Shown here: one piece after another, positions 9,877-17,291 of the stretch | Numbering within the stretch: the stretch's first letter is position 1 | Layout of the letters: each line of letters opens with the position of its first letter | From: Synechocystis sp. LKSZ1 | GTDB lineage: Bacteria > Cyanobacteriota > Cyanobacteriia > Cyanobacteriales > Microcystaceae | Length of the DNA stretch: 64,000 nucleotides | Direction: 5' to 3' | Assembly (NCBI RefSeq): GCF_040436315.1 | Contig: NZ_AP031572.1 | Coordinates: forward strand, 3,410,001-3,474,000 | Notes under the pieces: generated by a model | What the model was told of the DNA's origin: nothing | Databases searched by the model: none | Seen by the model: only the letters and a program-made list of their open reading frames with translations | Program-made: the position numbers and the translations under genes

Positions 9877-10404
9877 ATGGGACGAATCAGAACTAAAGAA
9901 AATAAGGCAACGGTGGTGGCCGAAGTAAAGGAACTCTTCCAAGACGTCCAGATGGCCATGGTGATTGATTACCAAGGCCTGACGGTGGCTGAAATCACCG
10001 ACCTCCGCAATCGTCTCCGCCCCCTCGGTGGAACGTGCAAAATTACCAAAAACACCTTGGTAAAAATTGCCCTAGAGGGCCAACCCCAGTGGCAACCCAT
10101 GGAGGATTACCTCAAGGGAACCTCAGCCCTACTCCTGCTCAAGGATGACTTGGGGGGAGCCATCAAGGCCTATAAAAAATTCCAAAAAGACACCAAAAAA
10201 ACCGAACTCCGCGGCGGTGTCCTGGAAGGCCGGGCCCTATCCCAGGCGGATGTTGAGGCCATTGGTGATCTACCGTCCAAGGAACAACTCATGGGCCAAA
10301 TTGCGGGTGCCATCAACGCCCTTGCCACCAAACTGGCCTTTGGCATCAAGGAAGTCCCTGCGTCCTTGGCTCGGGGTATCCAAGCTTATTCCGAAAAGGA
10401 ATAA
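9877..10404 (+). CDS. rplJ: 50S ribosomal protein L10
   Basis: 175 residues. Contains ENKATVVAEVKELFQD, MVIDYQGLTVAEITDLRNRLR and KITKNTLVKIAL, followed by the C-terminal helix that anchors L7/L12 dimers. Strong Shine-Dalgarno AAGGAGG 8-10 bases ahead of the ATG. Confidence 0.97.
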   Translation: MGRIRTKENKATVVAEVKELFQDVQMAMVIDYQGLTVAEITDLRNRLRPLGGTCKITKNTLVKIALEGQPQWQPMEDYLKGTSALLLLKDDLGGAIKAYKKFQKDTKKTELRGGVLEGRALSQADVEAIGDLPSKEQLMGQIAGAINALATKLAFGIKEVPASLARGIQAYSEKE

Positions 10405-10446
10405 TTCTTTGTTCACTATTCTCTAATCGACTCAAGGAGTTTACAA

Positions 10447-10836
10447 ATGTCTACAGCAACCGATCAAATTCTCGAACAGTTGAAATCTTTAACCCTGTTA
10501 GAAGCCGCTGAGCTAGTCAAACAGATTGAAGAGGCCTTTGGCGTTAGCGCCGCCGCTCCCGTTGGTGGGATGGTGATGGCGGCCCCCGGTGCGGCGGCCC
10601 CCGTAGAAGCTGTGGAAGAAAAAACCGAGTTTGATGTCATTCTCGAAGAAGTTCCCGCTGACAAGAAAATCGCCATTCTCAAGGTTGTTCGTACCATCAC
10701 GGGTCTGGGTCTGAAGGAAGCCAAAGACTTGGTGGAATCTACGCCTAAACCGATCAAAGAAGGCACCAACAAAGACGATGCCGAAGCCATCAAGAAGCAA
10801 CTAGAAGAAGCCGGTGCCAAAGTTGCCGTCAAATAA
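10447..10836 (+). CDS. rplL: 50S ribosomal protein L7/L12
   Basis: 129 residues: N-terminal dimerisation helices ([27 protein letters not shown]), an Ala/Pro-rich hinge, and the C-terminal factor-binding domain ([36 protein letters not shown]). Recruits translation factors to the ribosome. Last gene before the terminator at 10863. Confidence 0.98.
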   Translation: MSTATDQILEQLKSLTLLEAAELVKQIEEAFGVSAAAPVGGMVMAAPGAAAPVEAVEEKTEFDVILEEVPADKKIAILKVVRTITGLGLKEAKDLVESTPKPIKEGTNKDDAEAIKKQLEEAGAKVAVK

Positions 10837-10862
10837 ATTTCAGCTTGTCTGAATCTTGTCGT

Positions 10863-10891
10863 AAAGCAGGTGTTTCAGCCTGCTTTTTTTT
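10863..10891 (+). terminator. Rho-independent terminator of the ribosomal protein operon
   Basis: Perfect 8-bp stem AAAGCAGG (10863-10870) with CCTGCTTT (10879-10886), an 8-base loop and a run of eight T (10884-10891). It lies 26 bases after the rplL stop. The 3' end of the oppositely oriented DUF2358 gene runs into the loop, so the hairpin also encodes its last residues. Confidence 0.85.
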
Positions 10892-11279
10892 GGGGCCAGG
10901 GAAAATGTTGTTGTAGGACGTTGACCGTGGAGCAATCCCAGTAGTCGATGTGGGAAGTGATCAGGCCCGCTTCGTTGAGTAATAATTCACTCCGACCAGA
11001 AATATGAATCCGCGGCCGCCAGGGGAGAGGCGTCACCCAACTCAACGTCCAACGGGTGATGATCAGAGGAAACTCCGCCGTTAAGTCGTGAAGTTCTAGC
11101 TCTACGGCTTGAAACCAACGTTGCATAAAGCCAATCATTTTTTGGTATTGCTTAAGGCCATGAAATTCCGTCAGAGGGTCTTTGAAATAGACATCCTCGG
11201 CGTAGATGGAAAAGGTGGGATTATCTGGAAAGCGTTGGTAATCGGCCCGGAGCGTAGTGATCAGTGCAGTAATATCCAT
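10875..11279 (-). CDS. DUF2358 family protein (SnoaL/NTF2-like fold)
   Basis: 134 residues. The pattern LRADYQRFPDNPTFSIYAEDVYFKDPLTEFHGLKQY, then a beta-rich half with WTLSW and a late HIDYWDCS, matches the NTF2-like DUF2358 family of cyanobacteria and plastids. Function unknown. No signal peptide. The stop codon falls inside the loop of the rplL terminator. Confidence 0.75.
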   Translation of the reverse strand: MDITALITTLRADYQRFPDNPTFSIYAEDVYFKDPLTEFHGLKQYQKMIGFMQRWFQAVELELHDLTAEFPLIITRWTLSWVTPLPWRPRIHISGRSELLLNEAGLITSHIDYWDCSTVNVLQQHFPWPQKKAG

Positions 11280-11752
11280 TGGGTATGCTAAAACAATACC
11301 CCTCTAGCCTAGTAGACGGCCCAAGAGATTGTGCCTAGTCGAGGGTAATTGAGTAGACTGACTCAAAAATCGGAGAGAACAAGGGTCTGAGGGCTAAATA
11401 TGACCGCTTGATGAAGGCGAAACTTGTAGGGAACCCATCAATCCCTATGGTAGCTCCCGCGCTTTGATTGCAGTAGTCCTAGTTTTTTGCTAGCATCAGC
11501 GAAAAGTAATGGGCCCAAGTGACATAAACATTTTTAAATATTTTTGTTGGCACTTGGCTTGTGAGTTAGACTTCGCAGGGGTTTTGGAATCAGAAAAAGT
11601 CGTCTTTGTTTAATCCATAAAGCCTGGTTACGACAAGACGCTTACGATTTTCTGACTACTAGTGGGGTAATATACGATTCCGACGTCATCCATCCAATTT
11701 CAGAGAGGAGGAGTAGCCGTCTGCCAGCTAACCTGTACCAGGAACACAAAAA
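11280..11752 (+). promoter_or_regulatory. 473-base upstream region of the nitrile hydratase-like operon with a long interrupted palindrome
   Basis: No open frame of interest on either strand. CCAAGTG (11515-11521) is mirrored by CACTTGG (11551-11557) around a very A/T-rich 29-base centre that carries an inner AACA...TGTT pair; this could be an operator or an upstream activator site. TAATAT at 11668-11673 is a fair -10 but has only a weak -35. A GAGAGGAGGAG stretch at 11703-11713 looks like a ribosome site yet lies 40 bases before the chosen ATG; the nearer AGGA is at about 11740. I recognise no structured RNA here. Confidence 0.4.
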
Positions 11753-12100
11753 ATGTCTGTAGCAGATTCAGCCCATGCGTCATCGGGTTTGCGAGCGGTA
11801 AAAGCTCTTTGTGAGGAGTCTGACTTTAAGGTCGGGGATCGAGTCCGGATTGCGATGCGTTTTCCCATTGGCCACTACCGGGTGCCAACTTACGTCCGTG
11901 GCAAGCAAGGCGTGGTGAAAATGATCCTGAATCCAATGGCTATCAACAACGAGGAAGAAGGTTATGGTCGCAATGCTGGAATAAAAGGACGTTACTATCG
12001 GGTGGGCATTCTGCTTTCAGAGTTGTGGCCTGGATATACAGGGCCGCCGCAGGATCAGTTGGTCATTGAAGTTTTTGAAACCTGGCTGGAGAGGATTTAA
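11753..12100 (+). CDS. Nitrile hydratase / thiocyanate hydrolase-like subunit: stand-alone beta C-terminal domain
   Basis: 115 residues matching only the C-terminal, SH3-like half of nitrile hydratase beta: FKVGDRVRI (residues 25-33), then HYRVPTYVRGKQGVV with the two arginines that contact the metal-cysteine centre in the family, a middle NP-EEEGYGRNAG loop, YYRVGILLSELWPG, and the final VIEVFETWLERI. In classic nitrile hydratase this is fused behind a helical N-terminal domain; here that domain is a separate gene at 12736. The same split is known in thiocyanate hydrolase and in the three-subunit toyocamycin nitrile hydratase (established, from memory). Three bases separate its stop from the alpha subunit gene, so they form one operon. 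Confidence 0.85.
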   Translation: MSVADSAHASSGLRAVKALCEESDFKVGDRVRIAMRFPIGHYRVPTYVRGKQGVVKMILNPMAINNEEEGYGRNAGIKGRYYRVGILLSELWPGYTGPPQDQLVIEVFETWLERI

Positions 12101-12103
12101 GGT

Positions 12104-12721
12104 ATGGAAGCACACGACCACGATCATCATCCGATGCTTACGGATGAAGTGATGCCGGGCTACTACGAAATCATGGAAATCGCGGTTCGAGAATTACTCA
12201 TTGAGAAGACATTGATCAACCCCAGTGAAATTCGCCGCCAAATTGAAGTGCTTGATTCCCGCACACCAGCTTTGGGTGCAAAGGTTGTTGCTCGCGCATG
12301 GGTCGATCCAGGGTTTCGGGCGCGTTTGCTGGCTAATGGCCGCACCGCTTGCGAAGAATTGGGGATCAGCTTTTACGATGATACGCAACTCATCGTGCTA
12401 GAAAACACCGACAAAGTTCACAACCTCATTGTCTGTACACTGTGTTCCTGTTATCCGCGTTCGGTGCTGGGATTGCCGCCTGATTGGTACAAAGCTAAAC
12501 CGTATCGAGCTCGGGTGGTGAAAGAGCCAAGGGCAGTCCTGGAGGAATTTGGCACACACATTCCTGATGATGTAGAGATCTGCGTTAGCGATTCGACTGC
12601 GATGATCCGTTATCTTGTATTGCCGCAACGACCAGCGGGCACAGATGACTTGAGTGAGGAACAGCTAGCCGCCCTGGTTACGCGCGATGCGATGATTGGC
12701 GTTGTCCGAGTAGAAATCTAA
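12104..12721 (+). CDS. Nitrile hydratase / thiocyanate hydrolase-like alpha (metal-binding) subunit
   Basis: 205 residues. Carries the complete metal claw VCTLCSC with cysteines at 111, 114 and 116 and serine 115; threonine after the first cysteine is the cobalt-type signature (iron types have serine). Also present: RAWVDPGFRARLLANG, LGLPPDWYK, RARVVKEPRAVLEEFG, VSDSTAMIRYLVLPQRPAGT and VTRDAMIGV, all family hallmarks. After CSCYP there is arginine where I expect tryptophan in most nitrile hydratases; thiocyanate hydrolase gamma has a basic residue there as I recall. The N-terminus is histidine-rich (MEAHDHDHHP). Would hydrate a nitrile to an amide, or hydrolyse thiocyanate. Few GGCC words compared with the neighbours, so possibly acquired. 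Confidence 0.92.
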   Translation: MEAHDHDHHPMLTDEVMPGYYEIMEIAVRELLIEKTLINPSEIRRQIEVLDSRTPALGAKVVARAWVDPGFRARLLANGRTACEELGISFYDDTQLIVLENTDKVHNLIVCTLCSCYPRSVLGLPPDWYKAKPYRARVVKEPRAVLEEFGTHIPDDVEICVSDSTAMIRYLVLPQRPAGTDDLSEEQLAALVTRDAMIGVVRVEI

Positions 12722-12735
12722 AGACAGGACTCAGT

Positions 12736-13080
12736 ATGAACCACAGTGAAGACTTATTAAAACGCCTGCCTAACGACATCGGAGGGCTACCATCAGACCG
12801 AGTCCAGCAAACGGATCATGAACTGTTGCCATGGGAGAAGCGTTGCCATGCCCTGGCTGACGTGCTGGATTTCCATAAAATCATCAACACCGAGGAAAAG
12901 CGTCGTGGGGTGGAGTCTCTTGGATCCGAAATGATGAGCAATCTCACCTACTATGAGCGCTGGATTGCCGCTTTTTCCCTTATTTTGTTCGAAAAACAGA
13001 TACTTACTCCCGATGAACTAGCCCAAAAAATGGCTGAGGTGGAAGCCCGGTATGCCCATGACTCGCATAAAGATTCCTGA
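12736..13080 (+). CDS. Nitrile hydratase-like subunit: stand-alone beta N-terminal domain (or related activator)
   Basis: 114 residues. DIGGLPSDRV near the N-terminus, LPWEKRCHALADVL, then R-RGVESLG and NLTYYERWIAAFSLILFEKQILTPDELAQKM match the helical N-terminal half of nitrile hydratase beta. The nitrile hydratase activators (p14K/P15K type) share this fold, so a metallochaperone role cannot be excluded; the presence of the start GG motif and the R-x-x-x-E-x-L helix favour a structural subunit. It follows alpha by 14 bases, completing a C-domain, alpha, N-domain gene order. No amidase, aldoxime dehydratase or cobalt transporter is next to it. Confidence 0.8.
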   Translation: MNHSEDLLKRLPNDIGGLPSDRVQQTDHELLPWEKRCHALADVLDFHKIINTEEKRRGVESLGSEMMSNLTYYERWIAAFSLILFEKQILTPDELAQKMAEVEARYAHDSHKDS

Positions 13081-13146
13081 GGTAATAACGACCATTTTCC
13101 GTCTAAGCTCAAAGTAATCTCAATTTTTTTAGATTTTTAGAACTCA

Positions 13147-13476
13147 ATGGCAATGCTTACTTTAATGGCTGAATGGTCTCGTCTTCACTGCGTTGGCCTT
13201 TGTGCTGTCCTGGTACCGACGATTCTTCTGCTCACGTTACAGTCTTTGTTATTAGTTTACTTCCAACATCGAGACTGGCGTTTTCAGGCTTCGGCCAGTG
13301 GGGCTTTCGTGGCGATTGTCTTGCTCATTGGCCATGTTGCAACTTGGTTTAGCATCGGTGTCATTACTCCGGTTACTTTTATTTTGCTGACTCTCTCTCT
13401 AACCTGCTTGGCCATTAATACTGGATTATGGGCCTGGGTCATGTACCAAGGCCGTCGTTCATCTTTGGCTCTTTAG
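13147..13476 (+). CDS. Small membrane protein next to FTR1
   Basis: 109 residues with three predicted transmembrane helices (about 15-35, 48-70, 75-98). No metal motif is obvious apart from two histidines near helix 1. It ends 16 bases before the FTR1 permease, so they probably share a transcript and may form one transport unit. I do not recognise the family. Confidence 0.65.
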   Translation: MAMLTLMAEWSRLHCVGLCAVLVPTILLLTLQSLLLVYFQHRDWRFQASASGAFVAIVLLIGHVATWFSIGVITPVTFILLTLSLTCLAINTGLWAWVMYQGRRSSLAL

Positions 13477-13492
13477 CGGTAGCGGTAAAACC

Positions 13493-14434
13493 ATGGATCT
13501 ATCAACAGCACTACCGACCTTTGTCATTACGTTACGGGAGGGCTTTGAAGCGGCCCTAGTGGTTGGCATTGTATTGGCTTGTTTGGCCAAAGCAGATAAG
13601 GACTATCTCAACCGCTGGGTTTATCAAGGCCTGGGCGGTGGACTGGTAGCCAGTGTGATGGTGGCGGGTTTGCTGGGGGGCCTTTTCCAGGGCATCAATA
13701 CAGTGCAAAGTCCCTTTACCCCTGTACTGAAATCGTTGCTGGCCAGCCTGTTTGGCCTGATGGCCCTGACTCTTCTCAGTTGGATGTTACTCTGGATGAC
13801 TCAACAGGCCAAGGGACTCAAGGCCACCGTGACCAGCGACATTCAAGCGGCCCTCAGCCAGCAAGAGGCGGGCCAGAGCATCGCCCTGGTGGTTTTTATT
13901 GCTGTTTTACGGGAAGGATTCGAGGCCGTGCTCTTCATTTTGGCCCAGGGCCCAGACAATTGGCTGGGTTCTAGCCTGGGGGCCGTCTTAGGTCTAGGCT
14001 TTGCTACGGTGCTGGGTTATGCGCTTTTCCAGATTGGGCTTCAGATTAATATCAAGGGCTTTTTCCAGGCCACCGGGGCCTTTCTGGTGCTGATTGTGGC
14101 TGGCTTGGTGATTGGTATTCTCAAAAATCTAGACCTTGCTATCCATCTATTGGGACAATGGGATGCCCGTTATCTCTCCCTCTGTTTTGCCCAGGATTCC
14201 TGTCTGTTAGGGCCCCTCATTTGGAATGGCAGTCAGATCCTGCCCGATGGTCAATTTCCCGGCCTCCTGCTGAAGGCCCTCTTTGGCTATCGCCAACAGC
14301 TCTATCTGGTGCAAATTCTTGCCTATAGCCTAGTACTCGGGGGCCTGGGCAGTCTCTATTTTTGGCAACTCCAGCGAGTTCGTCTCTCCTCGGCTCCGGC
14401 CAAATCCGGCCCACCCAAAATCCAGTCTTCCTAA
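13493..14434 (+). CDS. FTR1-family high-affinity iron (or lead) permease
   Basis: 313 residues, about seven transmembrane helices. Both REGFEA motifs that bind iron are intact: near residue 15 (TLREGFEAALVVG) and near residue 142 (LREGFEAVLFI). The family imports ferric or ferrous iron across the plasma membrane, in yeast with a ferroxidase partner and in bacteria with EfeO/EfeB. No EfeO or EfeB gene lies nearby; the small membrane protein directly upstream is the only candidate partner. Confidence 0.9.
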   Translation: MDLSTALPTFVITLREGFEAALVVGIVLACLAKADKDYLNRWVYQGLGGGLVASVMVAGLLGGLFQGINTVQSPFTPVLKSLLASLFGLMALTLLSWMLLWMTQQAKGLKATVTSDIQAALSQQEAGQSIALVVFIAVLREGFEAVLFILAQGPDNWLGSSLGAVLGLGFATVLGYALFQIGLQINIKGFFQATGAFLVLIVAGLVIGILKNLDLAIHLLGQWDARYLSLCFAQDSCLLGPLIWNGSQILPDGQFPGLLLKALFGYRQQLYLVQILAYSLVLGGLGSLYFWQLQRVRLSSAPAKSGPPKIQSS

Positions 14435-14591
14435 TAAACTTTAGTTAGGCAATGCTCTGGGAAGCAGAGGTCTTTTTGCATCAAAACTTGGCGTTGTTCG
14501 GCCTTCCTCGGTCAGTTTTATGATGGAGACAGGCTAGATGCTGCCTATCAACCGCTCAAGGGCCAATAATTGGCAAATAATCCCAATAATC

Positions 14592-14981
14592 ATGGATAAA
14601 TACCAAATTTTGCGTGAGAAACAAACCAATGGAGACAACTACGACCTCGATACGGCCGACATCATTGAGCGATTGCAAAAATGGGACCGGGACTACGGCA
14701 TTGTCCTATCCGGGGTGGAGAGTGACCGCCTAGTCGTTGTTTTTCAGCAGTTACCGGCAGATTTAGATAGTCTTGCCCAGGAAATTTATCAGTTTTGCCC
14801 GGATATTATTGATCAGCATTTTGGCTGTTTTGATGATTTGTTTTCCGGCCCCTCCGCAACCTGGCCGCCCGAACTCCAGGAATTTCTGGCTGGCATTGAT
14901 TTTGAGGACGAAAATTTTGGTCTCGAACTCTTGAAGCGTTCCCTCGCTCAATCCTCAACGGTTGGACTTTGGTGGGATTAG
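14592..14981 (+). CDS. DUF4253 domain protein
   Basis: 129 residues from ATG 14592 (MDKYQILREKQTNGDNYD); an upstream start at 14538 would add 18 residues of unlikely sequence. The block RLQKWDRDYGIVLSGVESDRLVVVFQQLPADLDSLAQEIYQFCPDI is the DUF4253 signature. Function unknown; the fold is often found in stand-alone small cytosolic proteins. The secreted nuclease gene begins five bases after its stop. Confidence 0.8.
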   Translation: MDKYQILREKQTNGDNYDLDTADIIERLQKWDRDYGIVLSGVESDRLVVVFQQLPADLDSLAQEIYQFCPDIIDQHFGCFDDLFSGPSATWPPELQEFLAGIDFEDENFGLELLKRSLAQSSTVGLWWD

Positions 14982-14985
14982 GGCC

Positions 14986-15663
14986 ATGCTGATAGGCCTA
15001 GTTGGGATTCTCTGGTTGTGTAGTTCGTTGTTTCTAGTAGCGGCTGAACCCCTGGCGTCTGCTACCGTTGTCAGTATTGCCGATGGGGATACCCTGACAG
15101 TTCGTCAACAGGGCCAGTCACAAAAAATTCGTTTAGCTTGCATTGATGCCCCAGAATTAACCGTCCAACCCGATGGCCTGCAGGCTAAGCAATACCTGCA
15201 ACGTCTCTTACCCATTGGCGCCGCCATTACCCTTCGTCCCGTAGATCAAGACCGCTATGGTCGTCTGGTGGCAGAGGTTTATTATGGCTCGCAATCCGCC
15301 AATTTAGCCATGGTACAGAGTGGTCAGGCTGTCATTTACCCCCAATATTTTGCCAATTGTCGGGCTACACAGACCCAATACCGTCAGGCTCAAGCCCAGG
15401 CCCAACAGAAAAAACTTGGCCTGTGGGCCCAAGCCAATCCCATCATGCCGTGGGAGACGCGACAGACTGGCCCAGGAAGACAACCAACTTCCCCGGCTAA
15501 ACCCCCGAGTTCAGCTTGTCACCCCGCCTATCCAGACCTCTGTCTTCCAGTTAATGGCCCTGATTTGGACTGTCGGGATATTCCCCAGCGCGGTTTTCGG
15601 GTATTGCCTCCCGACCCCCATCGCCTGGATCGAGACCGGGACGGTATTGGTTGTGAGCGCTAA
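14986..15663 (+). CDS. Secreted thermonuclease-family nuclease with Excalibur calcium-binding domain
   Basis: 225 residues from ATG 14986. N-terminal signal peptide (LIGLVGILWLCSSLFLVAA). SNase domain residues about 25-150 with IADGDTLTV, IRLACIDAPEL, the catalytic QDRYGRLVAEVYY segment and GLWAQ. A proline-rich linker leads to an Excalibur domain ending DRDRDGIGCE, a calcium loop also found in extracellular nucleases. A TTG start 24 bases upstream would overlap the previous gene and spoil the signal peptide. The last base of the stop codon is shared with the tRNA-Gly gene on the other strand. Confidence 0.88.
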   Translation: MLIGLVGILWLCSSLFLVAAEPLASATVVSIADGDTLTVRQQGQSQKIRLACIDAPELTVQPDGLQAKQYLQRLLPIGAAITLRPVDQDRYGRLVAEVYYGSQSANLAMVQSGQAVIYPQYFANCRATQTQYRQAQAQAQQKKLGLWAQANPIMPWETRQTGPGRQPTSPAKPPSSACHPAYPDLCLPVNGPDLDCRDIPQRGFRVLPPDPHRLDRDRDGIGCER

Positions 15664-15733
15664 GCGGATAGCGGGAATCGAACCCGCAACTAAAGCTTGG
15701 GAAGCTTTCGTTTTACCACTAAACTATATCCGC
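15663..15733 (-). tRNA. trnG: tRNA-Gly (CCC)
   Basis: 71-nt cloverleaf on the minus strand: acceptor GCGGATA/TATCCGC, discriminator T, D-arm TAGTGGTAAAAC, anticodon stem AAAGC/GCTTT around loop TTCCCAA (anticodon CCC), T-arm GCGGGTTCGATTCCCGC. Its 3' base overlaps the stop codon of the convergent nuclease gene. Confidence 0.95.
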
Positions 15734-15775
15734 AGGTCTTTTGATTTTACCAGGTTTTGCTTCTAGAATAAGCAG

Positions 15776-16408
15776 TTAACCCCGGCGCTCCGCCAATTTT
15801 TGGTAAACATCCCGTAGGGAAACCTGATGATGGGCCAAGGCCACCAGGGTATGGTAGAACAAATCGGCGACTTCTCCCGCAATGGCCTGGGGGTCGTTAT
15901 CTTTGCAGGCCATGACCACCTCCGCACTTTCTTCTCCAATTTTTTTGAGAATTTTATTATCTCCGCCTGCCAATAATTTACAGGTGTAGGATTCAGGGCT
16001 CGGATGATCGCGGCGCTCACAGATCACGGCAAATAATTCCGAGAGCATATCGGCAGAGGGGGCCTGTTTACGGTGAGCCACCTGATGGAAACAACTACGT
16101 TCGCCCGTATGGCAGGCAATGTCCCCCACCTGTTCAATGGTCAAGAGCAGAGCATCGCTGTCGCAGTCATAACGAATGGCCTTAACCCGTTGAAAGTGCC
16201 CGGAAGTGGCCCCCTTGTGCCAAAGTTCCTGGCGGGAACGACTCCAGTACCAGGCCTCTCCCGTTTCTAGGGTTTTTTCAAGGGCCTGCCGATTCATCCA
16301 GGCCATCATCAAGACGGTGCCATCGAGATAATCCTGAGCAATGGCAGGCACCAGGCCTTGGTCGTTGTAGCAAAGCTCGTCTAGCGGAATGGCATTCGAT
16401 AAAGACAT
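15776..16408 (-). CDS. hisIE: Bifunctional phosphoribosyl-AMP cyclohydrolase / phosphoribosyl-ATP pyrophosphatase
   Basis: Catalyses steps 2 and 3 of histidine synthesis. 210 residues: HisI domain (residues about 1-118) with [29 protein letters not shown] and the zinc/catalytic CDSDALLL...CHTGERSCF; HisE domain (about 120-205) with [37 protein letters not shown]. Full length, ATG start. Confidence 0.96.
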   Translation of the reverse strand: MSLSNAIPLDELCYNDQGLVPAIAQDYLDGTVLMMAWMNRQALEKTLETGEAWYWSRSRQELWHKGATSGHFQRVKAIRYDCDSDALLLTIEQVGDIACHTGERSCFHQVAHRKQAPSADMLSELFAVICERRDHPSPESYTCKLLAGGDNKILKKIGEESAEVVMACKDNDPQAIAGEVADLFYHTLVALAHHQVSLRDVYQKLAERRG

Positions 16409-16453
16409 GGTGTAGCAACGTCCCTCAAGGGAAAAAGAAGACCCATAAAATCA

Positions 16454-16483
16454 AGGACAAAGTTGAGGGGTTGACTTTGTCCT
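16454..16483 (-). terminator. Strong hairpin after trxA
   Basis: Perfect 10-bp stem AGGACAAAGT (16454-16463) with ACTTTGTCCT (16474-16483) and a 10-base loop. On the minus strand it lies about 75 bases after the trxA stop and is followed by TTGATTTT, a weak U-tract, and it precedes the hisIE start by 45 bases. A terminator or processing site; it could also limit read-through into hisIE. Confidence 0.55.
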
Positions 16484-16559
16484 GATAACAAACCTTAGTG
16501 GCATTATTCTGGGGAGTTTTATGGCGCCCCAAGCGCATCTCACCGTTTGGGAGCCAAGG

Positions 16560-16883
16560 CTAAATGTATTTTTCTAGCGTACTGGCTAGGGTCGTTTTGG
16601 GGACAGCCCCCACCACCATATCGACTCTCTGGCCGCCTTTGAAAATCATCAGGGTCGGGATACTCCGAATTCCATACTGACTAGCGGTATTGGGGTTATC
16701 GTCAGTGTTGAGCTTGACTACTTTGACCTTACCGGCGTATTGTTGAGCGATTTCATCCACAACGGGTGCAACCATCCGACAGGGGCCACACCAGGGGGCC
16801 CAAAAGTCAACGAGCACAGGTAGTTCGCTATCCAATACATCATCTTTAAAGCTTGCATCTGTTACTTGAGGTGTGGCACTCAT
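16560..16883 (-). CDS. trxA: Thioredoxin
   Basis: 107 residues with the WCGPCR active site (near residue 31), the cis-proline segment [12 protein letters not shown] and the usual length of m-type thioredoxin. Reduces disulfides of Calvin cycle and antioxidant enzymes in the cytosol. Confidence 0.97.
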   Translation of the reverse strand: MSATPQVTDASFKDDVLDSELPVLVDFWAPWCGPCRMVAPVVDEIAQQYAGKVKVVKLNTDDNPNTASQYGIRSIPTLMIFKGGQRVDMVVGAVPKTTLASTLEKYI

Positions 16884-17291
16884 ATTGGAAATCCTTAATC
16901 CTTATGATCGCAATGTTTAGAATTCTACCATAACGAAACAAGGCCCCATTCCGTTCAAAAACATCGAGAAACTTAGGAATTATTTATGATTTGTCACAGT
17001 TGCAGCCAATAGTCAATGGAGTCCAACAAGAAACCGCCCGAACATCGTCCAGGCGGAGTGTGGTGTGAGGAGTGAACGGAAACTTATGTCTCCGCCATCT
17101 ATATTGTAAAGGAGAAAACTGTTTTCGACGCAATTTTTTGGCTGGGGTTCCGGCTAGAGCCTCCATTCGATTCTGGCTCGTCCTGGAGCATCACCATTGA
17201 GTATCATAAAAAAGGTCTTCTTTATGAATATTAGGCCTGGGTTTTTCTCTATCATTCCCTCTTCACAACTTTTCCCCTTGAGTGTTCTGTC
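16884..17291. other. 408-base intergenic region between trxA and pcrA
   Basis: Divergent gap that must hold both promoters. I see an inverted repeat CATAAA...TTTATG at about 17207-17228 and an AAGGAG stretch (17108-17115) not followed by a usable start. Small frames here have no conserved look. I recognise no RNA gene or clear promoter. Confidence 0.4.

Noticed and set aside
11290-11500. Possible small structured RNA (6S, tmRNA, SRP or RNase P) upstream of the nitrile hydratase-like operon
   Set aside because: I looked for the conserved cores of these RNAs and did not find them.
11753-13080. The nitrile hydratase beta fragments as a frameshifted, broken gene
   Set aside because: The two halves lie on either side of alpha in swapped order, each with its own start and good spacing, which a frameshift cannot produce.
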